Below, piece after piece: positions 33,339-42,146 of a stretch of DNA of 64,000 nucleotides. Numbering within the stretch: the first letter of the stretch is position 1; each line of letters opens with the position of its first letter. Position numbers and translations under genes: made by a program. The notes under the pieces were generated by a model. The model saw only the letters and a program-made list of their open reading frames with translations. It was not told the DNA's origin and searched no databases. The DNA is from Candidatus Abyssobacteria bacterium SURF_17 (GTDB taxonomy: Bacteria > Abyssobacteria > SURF-5): the NCBI GenBank assembly GCA_003598055.1, contig QZKI01000136.1:1-64000 (forward strand), written 5' to 3'.

Positions 33339-35078
33339 GTGTCCTACGTTGTCCTCGCCCGGAAATGGCGGCCGAAACGGTTTGAAGATGTTGTGGGACA
33401 GGAACACATAACCACGACGCTCCTCAACTCCATCCGCTCTGGTCGCACGGCGCATGCGTACCTCTTCGTAGGCCCGCGTGGCATCGGCAAGACGAGTACG
33501 GCCCGTATTTTCGCCAAAGCGCTCACGTGTCCCGAGGCAAACGACGGAGAGCCATGCGGCGAATGCAGCGCCTGCCGCGAGATAGCCGATGGTCGCTCGA
33601 TTGATGTCATCGAGATAGACGGCGCATCGAATAACAGCGTCGAAGACGTTCGTGTGTTAAGGGAAAACGTCAAGATTGGGCCGGCGAGCCTCAAGTTCAA
33701 GGTGTATATCATTGATGAAGTCCATATGCTCTCGGCAGCCGCATTCAACGCCTTCCTGAAAACACTCGAAGAACCGCCTGCTCACGTAAAGTTCATTTTC
33801 GCCACGACGGAGGCCCAGAAAATCCCGGCTACCGTCCTTTCGCGGTGCCAGCGGTTCGACTTCCGGCGACTCACCTCTCGCCAGATTTTCAAGCGACTGA
33901 AGGATATCGTTGATTCAGAGGGAATCCGTGTTGACGAGCGTGCGCTCTTTGCGGTTGCTCGCGCGAGCGAGGGCAGCATGCGAGACGCGCAGAGCATATT
34001 GGACCAACTGGTCTCGTTCAGTGAAGCGGAAATATCAGTGTCCGACGTGCACGCAATGCTCGGGACCGTCGGATTCGATGTGTACCGCCAGGTGGCGATT
34101 GCCTTCTGCGAGGGAGACTCTTTCCTCATACTGAAGACGATTGACGATCTGGTCGAACGCGGCAAAGACCTTGCGCAATTCCTCAGGGAACTCACCCTTT
34201 TCTTCAGAAATATCTTCATGGTCTCCTTTAGCGGCGGCGAACAGCTCGTGGACCTTCCCGAAGAAGATATCTCGGCGCTCAAGGAACTTGGCGGCCGCTT
34301 CAAGCCATCCGACCTCATCAGGATGGTGCAAGAGTTCTCGGAGCTTGAGGCCCGATTCCGCCAGCTTCCCTCGGCCCGGATCGCCCTCGAAATGCTCCTC
34401 ATGAGAATCGCGCAAGTGGGAGCCGAGGTTTCGATAGATAGTCTGATTTCGAAGCTAACCTCTCTCGAAAAGCGTCTCAAGCCCGGAGGCGGCGGTTCGC
34501 CGCCCGCACTCGATACTGGCCGACAACTTGCCCTCGACCCGCAAGGGCCGGCGGTCAAGGAGAAACCACGCAACACATACCGGCCAAGCTCGGACGAGCC
34601 GGCCGAAGAAGCGGAACCCGAAGAACCGGCAGCCGAGCCCGAATCCTCACCCCCTCCGGAGGAAGAGGAGCCTCAGCTCAATCTATTCCGCCGATTCCTC
34701 GATAAAGTTCAGGAACACAGCATGTCCACGTATTCCTTCTTAGGCCGCGGACGCTTCTGCGGCATAGAAAACGGACAGATGATAATCGCATTTGACGCCG
34801 TGAACGGCTACCACAAGAAACACCTTGAGCAGAAGAACATCAAGATGCTTCTCGAAGAAACGCTGAAGGAGGTTGCCGGCGGTCAGATGAAACTGAAGCT
34901 GGTTCTCGAGCGTGAGGACGCGCCCGCGGTTTCGCAACCCAAGCAGGTGACACCGCCGACAAGCTTGACGGAAATCGAAGAGAGCAAAGAGCGCCGCATG
35001 GAAAAGGCGCTCGAAAATCCGGTTGTGAAAAAGGTGATTGACCTCTTCAACGGGAAAATCGTATATGTAAGCGGATGA
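33339..35078 (+). CDS. dnaX: DNA polymerase III subunit gamma/tau
   Basis: A 579-residue clamp-loader ATPase. The N-terminus is the typical MSYVVLARKWRPKRFEDVVGQ. The P-loop GPRGIGKTS is at about 45-53, and a zinc module has Cys residues in CPEANDGEPCGECSAC. Walker B is IIDEVHMLS, and the SRC sensor is in VLSRCQRFDFR. A Pro/Glu-rich linker at about 400-450 separates the ATPase from the C-terminal tau-like domain (NLFRRFLDKVQEHS onward). The start codon is GTG with AGGAGGAG upstream. It sits downstream of the SRP RNA and tRNA and is followed by ybaB, a very common gene order. No frameshift slippery A-run is obvious, so a short gamma form is not predicted from sequence. Confidence 0.97.
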   Translation: MSYVVLARKWRPKRFEDVVGQEHITTTLLNSIRSGRTAHAYLFVGPRGIGKTSTARIFAKALTCPEANDGEPCGECSACREIADGRSIDVIEIDGASNNSVEDVRVLRENVKIGPASLKFKVYIIDEVHMLSAAAFNAFLKTLEEPPAHVKFIFATTEAQKIPATVLSRCQRFDFRRLTSRQIFKRLKDIVDSEGIRVDERALFAVARASEGSMRDAQSILDQLVSFSEAEISVSDVHAMLGTVGFDVYRQVAIAFCEGDSFLILKTIDDLVERGKDLAQFLRELTLFFRNIFMVSFSGGEQLVDLPEEDISALKELGGRFKPSDLIRMVQEFSELEARFRQLPSARIALEMLLMRIAQVGAEVSIDSLISKLTSLEKRLKPGGGGSPPALDTGRQLALDPQGPAVKEKPRNTYRPSSDEPAEEAEPEEPAAEPESSPPPEEEEPQLNLFRRFLDKVQEHSMSTYSFLGRGRFCGIENGQMIIAFDAVNGYHKKHLEQKNIKMLLEETLKEVAGGQMKLKLVLEREDAPAVSQPKQVTPPTSLTEIEESKERRMEKALENPVVKKVIDLFNGKIVYVSG

Positions 35079-35188
35079 TGCGGAGGGCGCTGAGGAGAAG
35101 AAACTCACTCTTCGCTCTTTGGACTGCCGGAGTGAAAAACCGCGGTGGGACCAGCGATATTCACACGGACGGGAAGGAGAAACGCAGA

Positions 35189-35506
35189 ATGGTTGATATG
35201 AACAAGCTCATGAAGCAGGCGCGACAGCTTCAGGAAAAAATGGCGAAAATGCAAGAGGAGTTGGCGACAAAGACGGTCGAGGCCTCGACGGGCGGAGGCA
35301 TGGTGAAGGTGGTCGCCAGCGGAAAACGGGAGATTCAGTCGATTGAAATATCTCCTGAAGTCGTTAACCCCGATGACATCGAGATGCTGCAAGACCTGAC
35401 GCTGGCCGCCATCAATGAAGCGCTTCGGAAAGCAGAAGAACTCGCCACCGCCGAGATGGCAAAGGTCGCAGGCGGAATTAATCTGAAGATTCCCGGGCTC
35501 ATGTAA
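35189..35506 (+). CDS. ybaB: YbaB/EbfC-family nucleoid-associated protein
   Basis: A 105-residue DNA-binding protein. It has an N-terminal helix (MNKLMKQARQLQEKMAKMQEEL), a beta region with GGGMVKVVASGKREIQSIEI, the conserved DDIEMLQDLTLAAINEAL helix, and the short GINLKIPGLM tail, all characteristic of YbaB/EbfC. It probably dimerises through beta strands to bind DNA non-specifically, and is often cotranscribed with dnaX and recR. Here recR does not follow; a family B repeat does. GGAAGGAG is upstream; an in-frame second ATG at 35198 is possible. Confidence 0.95.
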   Translation: MVDMNKLMKQARQLQEKMAKMQEELATKTVEASTGGGMVKVVASGKREIQSIEISPEVVNPDDIEMLQDLTLAAINEALRKAEELATAEMAKVAGGINLKIPGLM

Positions 35507-35546
35507 TCATTTGGGGACAGATTCACCCTGACAGAACAAAAGAGAA

Positions 35547-35629
35547 TTTTAACCACAAAGGCACTAAGACAAAGACAAATCTTTCTTCTATCATTCCTTG
35601 GTGTCTTGGTGCCTTTGTGGTTAAAACTA
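35547..35629. repeat. MITE-like inverted repeat, family B (copy 3)
   Basis: The left arm begins TTTTAACCACAAAGGCAC (35547 on). The right arm, complementary, ends at about 35629 with GGTTAAAA. The outer 18 bases pair perfectly, while the inner part has decayed. It lies between ybaB and fmt. Confidence 0.85.
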
Positions 35630-35762
35630 CTTTTCCCGGACTCTATGAGTGGGCGACTCAAAGCGTTTCGTGCAAATAATGAAGAGACTTCATCTTCTTC
35701 TGGGATGACGGCAGAGCCTACATTAGAAGATGCGCGCTCTATGCCCAGGTGAGAGTGCAAAT

Positions 35763-36698
35763 GTGAGACTCATATTCCTTGGAACACCCGCCTTCGCAAT
35801 TCCTACCCTTAGAAGATTGGCTAAAACCCATCACGAGATTGCCGCCGTCCTCACTCAGCCTGACCAGCCGCAAGGCCGTGGTATGCAGCTTGCGCCGTCT
35901 CCGGTCAAGACAGTGGCGCACGAGCTTGGCCTGCGCGTGATGCAGCCGGAAAAGGCGTCGTCTCCCGCATCGCTGGAGGAGATTCGGCGACTCAGCCCCG
36001 ATTCGGCCGTTGTTGTCGCATATGGCCAGATTCTCAAGCGCGATTTCCTCGGACTGCCGCCCTTAGGATGTATCAATCTCCATCCATCACTGCTGCCGCG
36101 TTACCGAGGGCCAACGCCGATTCAATCGGCCATTCTCGCGGGCGAAAAAACAACGGGCGTCACCACCATGCTGCTCGACGAGGGGATGGATACCGGCCCG
36201 ATATTACTGCAACGAGAAGTGGAGATAACCGATGGCGACACCGCGGGCACCCTGCATGATAAGCTTGCCGATGCGGGTGGGGACCTCATGGTTGAGACGC
36301 TTGATGCAATGGAGGAACACTCTCTGACGCCGCGTCCTCAGAATGACGCGCAGGCAACGATCACCCGCAAACTCGAAAAGAAAGACGGTATTCTCGATTG
36401 GAGCAAGTCTGTGGAAAGCATTCGCAATCTCGCACGCGCACTCGACCCATGGCCTGGATGCCAGACCACATATGAAGGCGACATTCTGAAAATATGGAGA
36501 ATCGAGCCATACAAGATACAGGCACAAACAGGTACACCCGGCGAGGTGCTGATTGCCGAAGGCCGGGACCTTGTCGTGCAGGCGGGCGACGGCGCTGTTC
36601 GGATTGCCGAATTGCAGGCGCCTGGCAAGAAGAGAATGTCAGCCGAAGAGTTCCTTCGCGGGCACACGATTACAGTGGGCACGACTCTTGGTTTCTGA
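35763..36698 (+). CDS. fmt: Methionyl-tRNA formyltransferase
   Basis: A 311-residue enzyme that formylates initiator Met-tRNA using 10-formyl-THF. It has the N-terminal Rossmann domain (RLIFLGTPAFAIPTL), QPDQPQGRGMQL, and the catalytic region with NLHPSLLPRYRGPTPI (Asn/His) and MDTGPILLQ (Asp). The C-terminal tRNA-binding beta-barrel closes with the usual RMSAEEFLRGH. The real start is the GTG at 35763 with GGTGAGAG 7 bases upstream; this gives the normal length and MRLIFLGTP N-terminus. It begins a tightly spaced run of ten genes (fmt to the Mla auxiliary lipoprotein), with rsmB starting 2 bases after its stop. No def gene is adjacent. Confidence 0.97.
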   Translation: MRLIFLGTPAFAIPTLRRLAKTHHEIAAVLTQPDQPQGRGMQLAPSPVKTVAHELGLRVMQPEKASSPASLEEIRRLSPDSAVVVAYGQILKRDFLGLPPLGCINLHPSLLPRYRGPTPIQSAILAGEKTTGVTTMLLDEGMDTGPILLQREVEITDGDTAGTLHDKLADAGGDLMVETLDAMEEHSLTPRPQNDAQATITRKLEKKDGILDWSKSVESIRNLARALDPWPGCQTTYEGDILKIWRIEPYKIQAQTGTPGEVLIAEGRDLVVQAGDGAVRIAELQAPGKKRMSAEEFLRGHTITVGTTLGF

Positions 36699-36700
36699 TT

Positions 36701-38050
36701 ATGCCACGGCAAAAGGTTGACCCATCGCGCGAACAGGCGCTGAAGATTCTTCGGCGCACGGAGACCTCTCTCTCTTTCCCCAAGCTGCTCCTTGAGTGCC
36801 CCGACGAGAGAACCGACGAAGCCGTGCGCGACCGTGCGTTCACCTATCAGCTCGTAATGGGAACGCTCAGGCATCGCGGAACAATCGACTGGGCGCTCGG
36901 CCGCCTGTATGACCATTCGCTCGACGACCTGACCCCGTGGATTCGGAACATTTTAAGGATGGGGCTCTTTCAGATACTCTTTCTCGACAGGGTGCCGCAA
37001 TCCGCCGCCGTTGATGAATCCGTGAAGCTGGCGAAGAAGTATGGCCACGCAGGCACGGCCGGACTCGTCAATGCGGTCTTAAGGAACGCGAAACGGGAAG
37101 CGCTGCTCACCGACATTGACTCGCTCGCCGAAGATTGCGTGGAGAACATCGCGGCCAAATATTCTCATCCGCAGTGGCTTGTTGAGCTTCTCTTGGATGA
37201 TTTCAGCAAGGAAACAGTCATCCGGATACTCAAGAACAATAATGCCGCACCGCCTCTCACGGCTCGAGTCAACACGCTGAAGACCACGCGCGAAGAACTC
37301 CTCAAAGAGCTTGAACGCGAGGGGGTACGCGCCGTGCCCGTGCCGAGTTCCGACGAGGCCATCGAACTGCTCTCGGGAGCCAATCCCGCGGCGCTCCCGG
37401 CCCACAAGCGCGGCCTGTTCTATCTGCAGGATGTGAGCTCGATGCTTGCTGCGCGCTGTCTCGAACCGAAGCCGGGCCACAAAGTTCTCGATGTGTGCGC
37501 GGGCCCGGGCGGAAAGACGGCCCACATCGCCGCCCTGATGGAGAATAGAGGGAGACTGTTCGCTCTCGATGTCCATGGCCATCGCATCGCTCTCATAAAC
37601 GAAAATGCAAAGAGGCTGGGCATCACCATCATAGAAGCGCGCAAGCAGGATGCAACCGGGAACCTCGCGGCGGACTACGGCGGCATGGATCGTGTCATTG
37701 CCGATGTGCCGTGTTCGGGGCTTGGGGTGATACGGCGGAGAATCGACTTGAAATGGCGTCTTCGTCCACAGCGGATTGACAGCCTCACCGGGCTGCAGGC
37801 CAATTTGCTGGAACGCGCTGCCGAATGCGTCGGTGAAGGGGGCATCCTGCTCTACTGCACCTGCACGGTCACGCGAAGAGAGAACGCGGACGTGGTCGCT
37901 GCCTTCCTCAAGCGCCATCCGGAATTCGTGCCATCACCCGAGTGGCCCCCGCAACTCCGGCGGTATGCGGGGAGTGAAGGTTTTGTACAGATATTGCCGG
38001 GCGACGAAAACATGGACGGGTTCTTCATTGCTCGCCTCAGGCGATTGTAA
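36701..38050 (+). CDS. rsmB: 16S rRNA (cytosine-967-C5)-methyltransferase
   Basis: A 449-residue RsmB/Sun-type m5C methyltransferase. It has an N-terminal NusB-like helical domain (about 1-140), a PUA-like linker region, and a SAM-binding Rossmann domain with DVCAGPGGKTAHIAAL. The two catalytic cysteines are in DVPCSGLGV (about residue 338) and YCTCTV (about 386-388). It modifies C967 of 16S rRNA. It is translationally close to fmt (2-base gap) and precedes the PASTA protein by 13 bases, all part of the fmt-Mla run. Confidence 0.95.
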   Translation: MPRQKVDPSREQALKILRRTETSLSFPKLLLECPDERTDEAVRDRAFTYQLVMGTLRHRGTIDWALGRLYDHSLDDLTPWIRNILRMGLFQILFLDRVPQSAAVDESVKLAKKYGHAGTAGLVNAVLRNAKREALLTDIDSLAEDCVENIAAKYSHPQWLVELLLDDFSKETVIRILKNNNAAPPLTARVNTLKTTREELLKELEREGVRAVPVPSSDEAIELLSGANPAALPAHKRGLFYLQDVSSMLAARCLEPKPGHKVLDVCAGPGGKTAHIAALMENRGRLFALDVHGHRIALINENAKRLGITIIEARKQDATGNLAADYGGMDRVIADVPCSGLGVIRRRIDLKWRLRPQRIDSLTGLQANLLERAAECVGEGGILLYCTCTVTRRENADVVAAFLKRHPEFVPSPEWPPQLRRYAGSEGFVQILPGDENMDGFFIARLRRL

Positions 38051-38063
38051 TATAATAGATGCC

Positions 38064-39053
38064 GTGCAGAAATCACGGGAACAGAGCGAACGGAGATCAC
38101 TTCTGGAAGTGCCCGCAGTCAAGGTGATGGCGGGAACGCTCGTCTTTCTGGCATCGGCTGGCTTCTTCGGGTTTGTGGCCCTCAACGTCGCTATCAAGCA
38201 TGGCGAGAAGGTGACCGTTCCCAATGTGGTCAACATGGATGTGGTAGAGGCGCTCGACGCCCTCAGCAAGTACGGCCTGGAAATGAGAAAGACAGGGGCA
38301 CGGAACAGTAGCAGCATCCCTGAAGATTATGTGGTTTCGCAGGAACCGCGATCCGGAAGCGTTGTAAAAGAGGGCACAGCGGTCTCCGTCGTCATCAGCA
38401 TGGGGAGCAAGACAGCCGAGGTTCCCAATCTTGTCGGCAAGTCACTCCGTGAAGCACGGGTCGATCTGACGACCGCCGGACTAAGGGTCGGCCGCTTCTC
38501 GCGGATATACAACGCGAGCGAGCGCGAGACCGTGCTCGCGCAGTCTCCCCCATCAAAGCAGCAGGTGCCGCGCGAGACTCCTGTAAGCATGCTGGTCAGC
38601 CTCGGCCATCGGCCTCGCGAGTACAAAACCCCGAATTTTGTCGGCCTGTCTCTGGAGAAGGCGAGCGCACTGCTCAAATCGATGAACGTTAGCCTCGGCA
38701 AAATTCAGAGGAAAACCGACCATTCACGTCCGCAGGGCGTCATTCTCGAGCAGAGTCCCGCGCCTGGCTCGTTTATTGCGGAGGGCTCGTCGGTTTCACT
38801 CGTTGCAAACGCTCTCTCCGGTCAACGGTATCGGATGGAACGAAAATTCGGGGTGTTCCTGTATAAAGTGCCGTACGGATTCCGGCCGAAAGCCGTCCGG
38901 GTGGACCTTTCCGACACAGACGGTAAGAGGACCATCCATGAAGGGGTTAGCGAAGCCGGCAGCTCCGTCGCGGTGGGTTTTGCCTATTCGGGTAATTGCA
39001 CCGTGAAGGTTTACGTTGACGGTGTGTTGGAAGCAGAAAGGATATTCCGGTGA
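38064..39053 (+). CDS. PASTA-domain membrane protein
   Basis: A 329-residue protein with one N-terminal transmembrane segment (MAGTLVFLASAGFFGFVAL), cytoplasmic tail before it, and three PASTA domains outside (about 53-120, 121-190, 191-260: VPNVVNMDVVEALDAL; VPNLVGKSLREARVDL; TPNFVGLSLEKASALL). The remaining C-terminal part (about 265-329) is a beta-rich module. PASTA domains bind peptidoglycan or beta-lactam-like ligands and are usually on PASTA kinases or PBP2x; no kinase is attached here. The start is taken as GTG 38064. An ATG at 38127 (AAGGTG before it) would remove the cytoplasmic tail. The stop overlaps the rpe start (GTGA), so it is coupled to rpe. Confidence 0.85.
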   Translation: MQKSREQSERRSLLEVPAVKVMAGTLVFLASAGFFGFVALNVAIKHGEKVTVPNVVNMDVVEALDALSKYGLEMRKTGARNSSSIPEDYVVSQEPRSGSVVKEGTAVSVVISMGSKTAEVPNLVGKSLREARVDLTTAGLRVGRFSRIYNASERETVLAQSPPSKQQVPRETPVSMLVSLGHRPREYKTPNFVGLSLEKASALLKSMNVSLGKIQRKTDHSRPQGVILEQSPAPGSFIAEGSSVSLVANALSGQRYRMERKFGVFLYKVPYGFRPKAVRVDLSDTDGKRTIHEGVSEAGSSVAVGFAYSGNCTVKVYVDGVLEAERIFR

Positions 39054-39688
39054 AAGTTCTCATTGCCCCATCAATTCTCTCCGCCGATTTCTGCAGATTG
39101 GCCGAGGAGGTGGTCGCGGTCCAGGAAGCCGGCGCGGATTTGCTGCACCTTGACATCATGGACGGCCATTTCGTGCCGAACATAACGTTCGGCCCGGCCG
39201 TTGTAGGCGCCATCAAGTCCGTCGCCACGGTTCCTCTCGATGTTCACCTCATGATAGAAAATCCCGAGAAATTCATCGATGATTTCGCATCTGTGGGGGC
39301 CGACATCCTCACCGTACACGTCGAGGCATGTAACCATCTGCATAGGATTATCCACAAGATAAAGGATATGGGCATTAAAGCGGCCGTCTCGCTTAATCCA
39401 TCAACGCCGGTGGAAAGCATTCAGTACATGGCCGACGATGTTGATATGGTCCTGGTGATGTCGGTCAATCCGGGATTCAGCGGCCAGAAATTCATTCCGC
39501 AAGCGCTCAGGAAAATCGCGAGCGTTCGCGAGCTAGTGGGTTCGAAAAAGGATATTCAGGTGGACGGCGGCATAACGCGTGAGAACGCGTCTCGAGTGAC
39601 TGGGGCTGGCGCGAACATCCTGGTGGCCGGCTCGTCGGTCTTTTCCGCATCAGACTATGCCGAGGCCATCAAGGCGCTCCGTGGGTAG
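39050..39688 (+). CDS. rpe: Ribulose-phosphate 3-epimerase
   Basis: A 212-residue TIM barrel of the pentose phosphate pathway that interconverts ribulose-5-phosphate and xylulose-5-phosphate. Typical features are IAPSILSADFCRLAEEV at the start, LLHLDIMDGHFVPNITFGP with metal-binding His/Asp, DVHLMIENP, VMSVNPGFSGQKFI, and QVDGGITRENA. The GTG start overlaps the upstream stop in GTGA. It sits inside the rsmB-PASTA-rpe-kinase run. Confidence 0.96.
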   Translation: MKVLIAPSILSADFCRLAEEVVAVQEAGADLLHLDIMDGHFVPNITFGPAVVGAIKSVATVPLDVHLMIENPEKFIDDFASVGADILTVHVEACNHLHRIIHKIKDMGIKAAVSLNPSTPVESIQYMADDVDMVLVMSVNPGFSGQKFIPQALRKIASVRELVGSKKDIQVDGGITRENASRVTGAGANILVAGSSVFSASDYAEAIKALRG

Positions 39689-39732
39689 GGAACTCGCGGT
39701 GATTCGAACCGTCGATACCGAAAAAGAACCCT

Positions 39733-40167
39733 ATGCAAGACATTAGCCTGTCGCTGCCTTCAGACCCGAAACTCCTGCGCGCAATTCGGTGTATGATGGC
39801 GGAGCTTGCCGAATTATCGGGTCTCTCCGGGAAAGACAGCGAGCGGATATGCCTTGCCGTGGACGAAGCCTGCTCCAACATCATACGTCACAGTTACAAA
39901 GGGCGCACTGACGGACAAATCATCATCAGGTGTGCACTCGAAGCCGACAAGTTGAAAATCAGCATCAGGGATTTCGGCGAGAAGTTCGACCCCGACAAAT
40001 TACAGCCTCCCGATGGAGCAACGCCAAGGCCGGGCGGACTGGGAATTCAAATGATGAAGAGCATCATGGATACGGTGGAATACGACTGCTCGCATGAAGT
40101 GGGGACCGAGATACACCTGACCAAATATCTATCACTCCGGGAGACTCGTAATGGAAGTAAGCGCTAA
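39733..40167 (+). CDS. RsbW/SpoIIAB-like anti-sigma serine kinase
   Basis: A 144-residue GHKL ATPase of the HATPase_c_2 (anti-sigma factor/serine kinase) family. The N-box is CLAVDEACSNIIRHSY (about 40-56), where GHKL kinases bind ATP-Mg. ISIRDFGEKFD supplies the G1 box, and GGLGIQMMKSIMD the G2 lid region. Family members phosphorylate a partner STAS protein on a Ser and/or bind a sigma factor. The partner STAS gene overlaps it by 17 bases. No sigma-factor or PP2C phosphatase gene is near, so its target may be the Mla transporter genes' STAS protein. Confidence 0.93.
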   Translation: MQDISLSLPSDPKLLRAIRCMMAELAELSGLSGKDSERICLAVDEACSNIIRHSYKGRTDGQIIIRCALEADKLKISIRDFGEKFDPDKLQPPDGATPRPGGLGIQMMKSIMDTVEYDCSHEVGTEIHLTKYLSLRETRNGSKR

Positions 40168-40480
40168 GCGGTCAGGCAATGGAGCGGTCATTAAAGTATC
40201 CGGTGATGTCGACCTGTACTCATCGCCAAGATTGCGCGAGGCGATCCTTGATTCCGTCAAGAAGAGACTCACCCCGATTGTCGTCAATCTTGCCGGTGTT
40301 ACCTATATCGACAGTTCCGGAATAGCGACGCTGGTAGAGGGACTGCAACTCAGCAGGGAGTATGGTGGGAAGCTGCGTTTGGTCAGCCTGAATGACCGCG
40401 TGTCCGAAGTGCTCCATCTGGCAAGGCTGCAGCGGGTGTTTGAAATCCGCGGCACTGAAGCGGAAGCGCTCGAGGATTGA
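40151..40480 (+). CDS. STAS-domain protein (anti-anti-sigma / MlaB-like)
   Basis: A 109-residue single-domain STAS protein (SpoIIAA/MlaB fold). The start VIKVSGDVDLYSSPRLREAI and the conserved loop VTYIDSSGIATLVEG show intact Ser55/Ser56 at the phosphorylation position of SpoIIAA-type proteins. The gene overlaps the kinase gene and its stop overlaps the permease leader. In E. coli the STAS protein MlaB is a subunit of the MlaFEDB lipid-transport complex, which suggests this protein could be that subunit rather than a sigma-switch partner. GGAGA 7 bases before the ATG. Confidence 0.93.
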   Translation: MEVSAKRSGNGAVIKVSGDVDLYSSPRLREAILDSVKKRLTPIVVNLAGVTYIDSSGIATLVEGLQLSREYGGKLRLVSLNDRVSEVLHLARLQRVFEIRGTEAEALED

Positions 40481-40485
40481 GAGCA

Positions 40486-41283
40486 ATGGTGACATCGTTG
40501 CTGGGCTTCATCGGGAACAGAACCCAGAGCATCGCGAACGAGGCAAAGCGTCTCGGCCGATTGACGGCTGATGCGTTCGACTGGAGCTTTATCGCCCCGT
40601 TGACCGGCAGGGGCATAAAGTGGAAGAGCGTGCTGCGTCACATGGTCATCGTGGGGTTCGATTCCATACCCATCATCTGTTTTATCTGCGTGCTGGTTGG
40701 GGCGATCATCGCCATGCAATCAGCCTATCAACTGAAACACTTCGGGGCCGTACGATACATACCGCCGCTCGTGGGGGTGGGAATGACCCGCGAGCTTGGA
40801 CCACTGATTGCTGCCATCATCATGGCCGGCAGGAGTGGGTCGGCATTCACCGCGGAAATCGGGACAATGGTGGTTTCGGAAGAGGTGGATGCGCTCAAGA
40901 CGATGGTGCTCGAGCCGGTAAAGTTTCTGGTGGTTCCAAAATTCATCGCTATGATGGTAATGCAACCGTGCCTCACGATGATTGCCGACCTTGTCGGCAT
41001 GTTCGGCGGATTCCTCGTCGCAATCACAAGCCTGGAGATGGCTCCGAATCTCTATTTGGCCTATACCATTGATTACCTCGTCATCAAGGACATCATCACA
41101 GGCCTCGTCAAGAGTGTCGCTTTCGGAACGATTATCGCCCTGGTCGGATGCCACTATGGGTTCGCCGCCAGCGGCGGAGCTGAAGGTGTGGGAAAGGCAA
41201 CGACGCGGGCTGTGGTGACTTCGATATTCCTGGTCATCGTTGCGGATTGCGTGTTTACGGCCCTTTTCTACTTCGCCTTCTGA
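40486..41283 (+). CDS. mlaE: MlaE-type ABC transporter permease
   Basis: A 265-residue polytopic permease of the MlaE/YrbE family, which with ATPase, MCE protein and STAS subunit moves phospholipids between membranes. It has hydrophobic segments with the family's PPLVGVGMTRELGPLIAAII and MAGRSGSAFTAEIGTM motifs, and EVDALKTMVLEP. The ATG at 40486 is used. A TTG at 40477 overlapping the STAS stop (TTGA) would add three residues and would couple the two genes directly. The spacing supports one operon with the four following genes. Confidence 0.95.
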   Translation: MVTSLLGFIGNRTQSIANEAKRLGRLTADAFDWSFIAPLTGRGIKWKSVLRHMVIVGFDSIPIICFICVLVGAIIAMQSAYQLKHFGAVRYIPPLVGVGMTRELGPLIAAIIMAGRSGSAFTAEIGTMVVSEEVDALKTMVLEPVKFLVVPKFIAMMVMQPCLTMIADLVGMFGGFLVAITSLEMAPNLYLAYTIDYLVIKDIITGLVKSVAFGTIIALVGCHYGFAASGGAEGVGKATTRAVVTSIFLVIVADCVFTALFYFAF

Positions 41284-41292
41284 GAGAAACGT

Positions 41293-42132
41293 ATGCGGGA
41301 ACCCGAGTCGGGTGTTTTACGGCAACCAGGGGGAATTCGGTCTGACGCCGGTGTGCCCAAGGTCTCCGTCCGGAACCTTGTCGCCCATTACGGTGACGTC
41401 TTGGTCCTCGACGGCATATCGCTTGATGTCATGCCGGGCGAAACCATGGTGATATTGGGCGGGAGCGGATGCGGGAAGAGCACGTTCCTGCGATGTCTCA
41501 TCGGGCTCCACAAGCCGACCGCGGGCGAGATTCTCATTGATGGCGCAGATATCACCCGAACCACGGCAAGTGATTTTAATGCAATCCGGAAGAAATTCGG
41601 GGTCCTTTTCCAGAGCGCGGCCCTGTTCAATTCGATGACGGTTGCTGATAACGTGGCGCTGCCTTTGAGGGAACATACGGAACTTGAAGAATCAGTAATT
41701 GAAATCATGGTGAGAATAAAGCTCGAGCTGGTCGGACTTACGGGCGCAGAACATCTTCTGCCGTCCCAGCTTAGCGGCGGGATGAAGAAGCGCGCCGGAC
41801 TGGCCCGCGCGTTGGCGATGGACCCGGAGATTCTTTTCTTTGATGAGCCGTCTGCGGGACTTGACCCGCGCGTATCCGCCGACATAGACGCGCTTATTCT
41901 CAAGCTGAAAAGCGCTTTTCACATCACCATGGTGGCGGTGACACACGAGCTTAGGAGCACGTTCGCCATCTCGGACCGCATAACGATGCTTCATGAGGGA
42001 AAAGCTCTCTTTTCAGGCACACCTGCTGAGATCCGACAGAGCGACAATGAACTGGTGAAACAATTTCTCCGGGGCGAGCCGCATCCCGAGGGCGAGGGTC
42101 TGGGCGACTACCTCGAGGAAATACTCCGCTGA
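41293..42132 (+). CDS. mlaF: MlaF-type ABC transporter ATP-binding protein
   Basis: A 279-residue ATPase. Walker A is GGSGCGKST, the signature is LSGGMKKRAGLARAL, Walker B is ILFFDEPSAGLDP, and the H-loop is in VTHELRS. This MKKR signature is typical of Mla/MCE transporters. About 25 extra residues precede the usual first strand. It drives phospholipid movement through MlaE. It is 9 bases after the permease and 14 before the MCE protein gene. Confidence 0.95.
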   Translation: MREPESGVLRQPGGIRSDAGVPKVSVRNLVAHYGDVLVLDGISLDVMPGETMVILGGSGCGKSTFLRCLIGLHKPTAGEILIDGADITRTTASDFNAIRKKFGVLFQSAALFNSMTVADNVALPLREHTELEESVIEIMVRIKLELVGLTGAEHLLPSQLSGGMKKRAGLARALAMDPEILFFDEPSAGLDPRVSADIDALILKLKSAFHITMVAVTHELRSTFAISDRITMLHEGKALFSGTPAEIRQSDNELVKQFLRGEPHPEGEGLGDYLEEILR

Positions 42133-42146
42133 AGGAGCGTGGTGGA

